Positions 62,353 through 64,000 of a stretch of DNA of 64,000 bases are shown one piece after another. The notes beneath the pieces were generated by a model that did not search any database, was not told where the DNA came from, and was given only the letters and a program-made list of their open reading frames with translations. Source of the DNA: Acanthaster planci (lineage: Eukaryota; Echinodermata; Asteroidea; Valvatida; Acanthasteridae); contig NW_019091741.1 in NCBI RefSeq assembly GCF_001949145.1, forward strand, positions 32,062 to 96,061. The letters are read 5' to 3'. The first letter of the stretch is position 1. The number at the start of each line of letters is the position of its first letter. Made by a program: the position numbers and the translations under genes.

Positions 62353-64000
62353 GTAAGACCGTCAAGCCCCACCTGCTTGGGGGTGAAGGAAAAGCGATTT
62401 GTCTCACCGTCAGCATTGTCCATTGCCACCCTTTCATGTCATCGCAGTGCATGTGCATGTTGGTATTCTTGTCCGATCGGACTACCCGCCGCTGTTAATA
62501 GATTATGCTTTTACAGTGAAATGCTGCTGTATATAATGCCAGAGGGCAATGCTACATTGTAAATGCCGCATACATCGTAACACTCTCGGCTTCATTGTGT
62601 CCAAGGGGGTGGGTACAAAAGAAAAACCAATTGAAGTTGGTTGAGCTGGTTGGCTTGGAGTAAGCAAGAGCAAGGCCGGTACATACCGGTAGCATGTCTG
62701 TAAATCAAATCCAGGAGGGAGCTTGTTTCCATCCTTTTATTTGATCATTTTCCCCCTCCGTTTGGTTCCTTGGGGAAAGATCAGTTTTGCAATTGTATGT
62801 TCAATTCCTGCCCAAATTTGTAGCCTTGAAATGAGGTTTTACATTGAGAGGACAACTGCAAAGCATTACAGAGTATAATACATGTACACTGTACACCTCT
62901 ATATCACCTCTAAGGGTTGAAATGTACATGTTGTATTTCAGTGTTGTAATAGCCTTGTTTATTAACAGCAATGTGTATGGTCAGATCAGGTGGTATACTT
63001 CGCTTCATCCTCCCTGCCCAGTGCTTGACGACTGAAGTTGTTGGCAGACATCGCAAAATTAAGGCTCACTTTTTAAAACATTTTACTGTCTTAGATGAGT
63101 CATTACTCGACAAACTATCACCAAGAGGCACGTTAAGTGGATCCATTGCCCGTACACAACTGGCTTCCACATTCATTACATAGATTAGCCATTGCTGTCT
63201 CTGTGCAGTAGTAAATAAATACTAATTAATGAGAGTGGTGCTTTGCTGTATTTGTGTGGCTTTATCATTTGGTTACGCGGGGAGATCGACGGAGCAGTGA
63301 TGATTTACATTCGCTGTTAATTGTAGACAATTTATTCAGCTTTGTGGAATTTGATTGTTACGGAATGGGTACTTTGAGACAGTGCTCTTTGAGCACGGAT
63401 TGGGATTGAAACGAGTTGCTGTACAGAAAAGTTTATGTACATACATGCGTGGGCCTGCGGTGGGAGCATTCCAAACTGCAGCAGAAATCAACACATCCTG
63501 ATGTTGCATCGCCAGATTACAGGCAAATTGTTCAGAAGAACCACCAACACGGTTTACCCTAGATGACCACGTTACCACATTTAACAAATGTATCATTGTT
63601 CATGTAGTACATGCTAATTCACACATGTACAGTACATAGATGCCATCTTTCCCCTGTACCGGCTTCGTGCAAGGATGTACCCTTGGATCCATGCCAAACT
63701 ACCCATGTACATGTCCATGTACATGTATGATGTACACATGGAAATTACAAGAACCAAATCTATTCTCTATGACTACCTGATGTGTTGATTTGCTTCCCAT
63801 TGGAAACTGCGTTGTAGCCCTGGAAGCCTGCTTCGGACATGGCCAGCAAAGACGGATACATACAAACGAATAAAGTGTACAGATCTAATTCTCATGCATG
63901 TATCCCTACCTCCACACATGTACATGTTCCTGATCTGTGTCAAGTGCAGATGTACATTTATGCATGCGTTATTGCTCCTATTTAGTTTTAGTGTTGTTAA
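62353..64000. other. Intron or 3' region of the Reeler/EGF gene
   Basis: No EGF-type exon is visible. A possible short terminal exon at 63818-63873 ends in TAA overlapping AATAAA (63869-63874). The stretch 63600-63740 is dense in ACATGTAC-type words. Confidence 0.4.

Overview
This is eukaryotic, intron-rich DNA: about 64 kb of metazoan genome with one 50-N scaffold gap and two single Ns. The gene content, introns of a few hundred bases to about 1.7 kb, dense small foldback elements, tRNA-derived SINE-like copies and frequent TAGGCCTA-type and TGTACATG-type words suggest an invertebrate deuterostome. I favour an echinoderm, with lancelet or hemichordate as alternatives. This is inference from style and gene families, not proof.

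Four genes read with confidence, all on the plus strand. (1) The 3' half of a DEG/ENaC (amiloride-sensitive sodium channel family) subunit gene, exons from 601 to about 7112. Its 5' exons lie before the window. (2) A complete second DEG/ENaC gene, 12 coding exons, 10381-20561, 610 aa. It is a tandem paralog of the first: the matching exons share phase and have the same or nearly the same length. (3) A complete ELP1 (IKBKAP) gene, the Elongator scaffold, 25 coding exons, 30241-48575, 1348 aa, with every splice phase consistent. (4) The 5' part of a secreted Reeler-domain plus EGF-repeat protein gene, five exons read from 57464 to 62352, with its 3' end unresolved at the window edge.

Layout: 1-7112 channel gene 1; 7113-10380 intergenic or 5' flank; 10381-20561 channel gene 2; 20562-30193 a repeat-rich intergenic block with several foldback elements, a pentanucleotide microsatellite and a possible minus-strand membrane-protein exon (25502-25909); 30194-48801 ELP1; 48802-57463 a gene-poor 8.7 kb; 57464 to the end, the Reeler/EGF gene.

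The four genes do not form a pathway. The two channel genes are a local duplication. ELP1 is a housekeeping tRNA-modification gene and the Reeler/EGF gene encodes an extracellular protein. The most notable unexplained structure is a set of foldback (MITE-like) families. One copy sits immediately upstream of an exon of channel gene 2 and, in this copy, supplies an in-frame alternative splice acceptor followed by 70 open codons.
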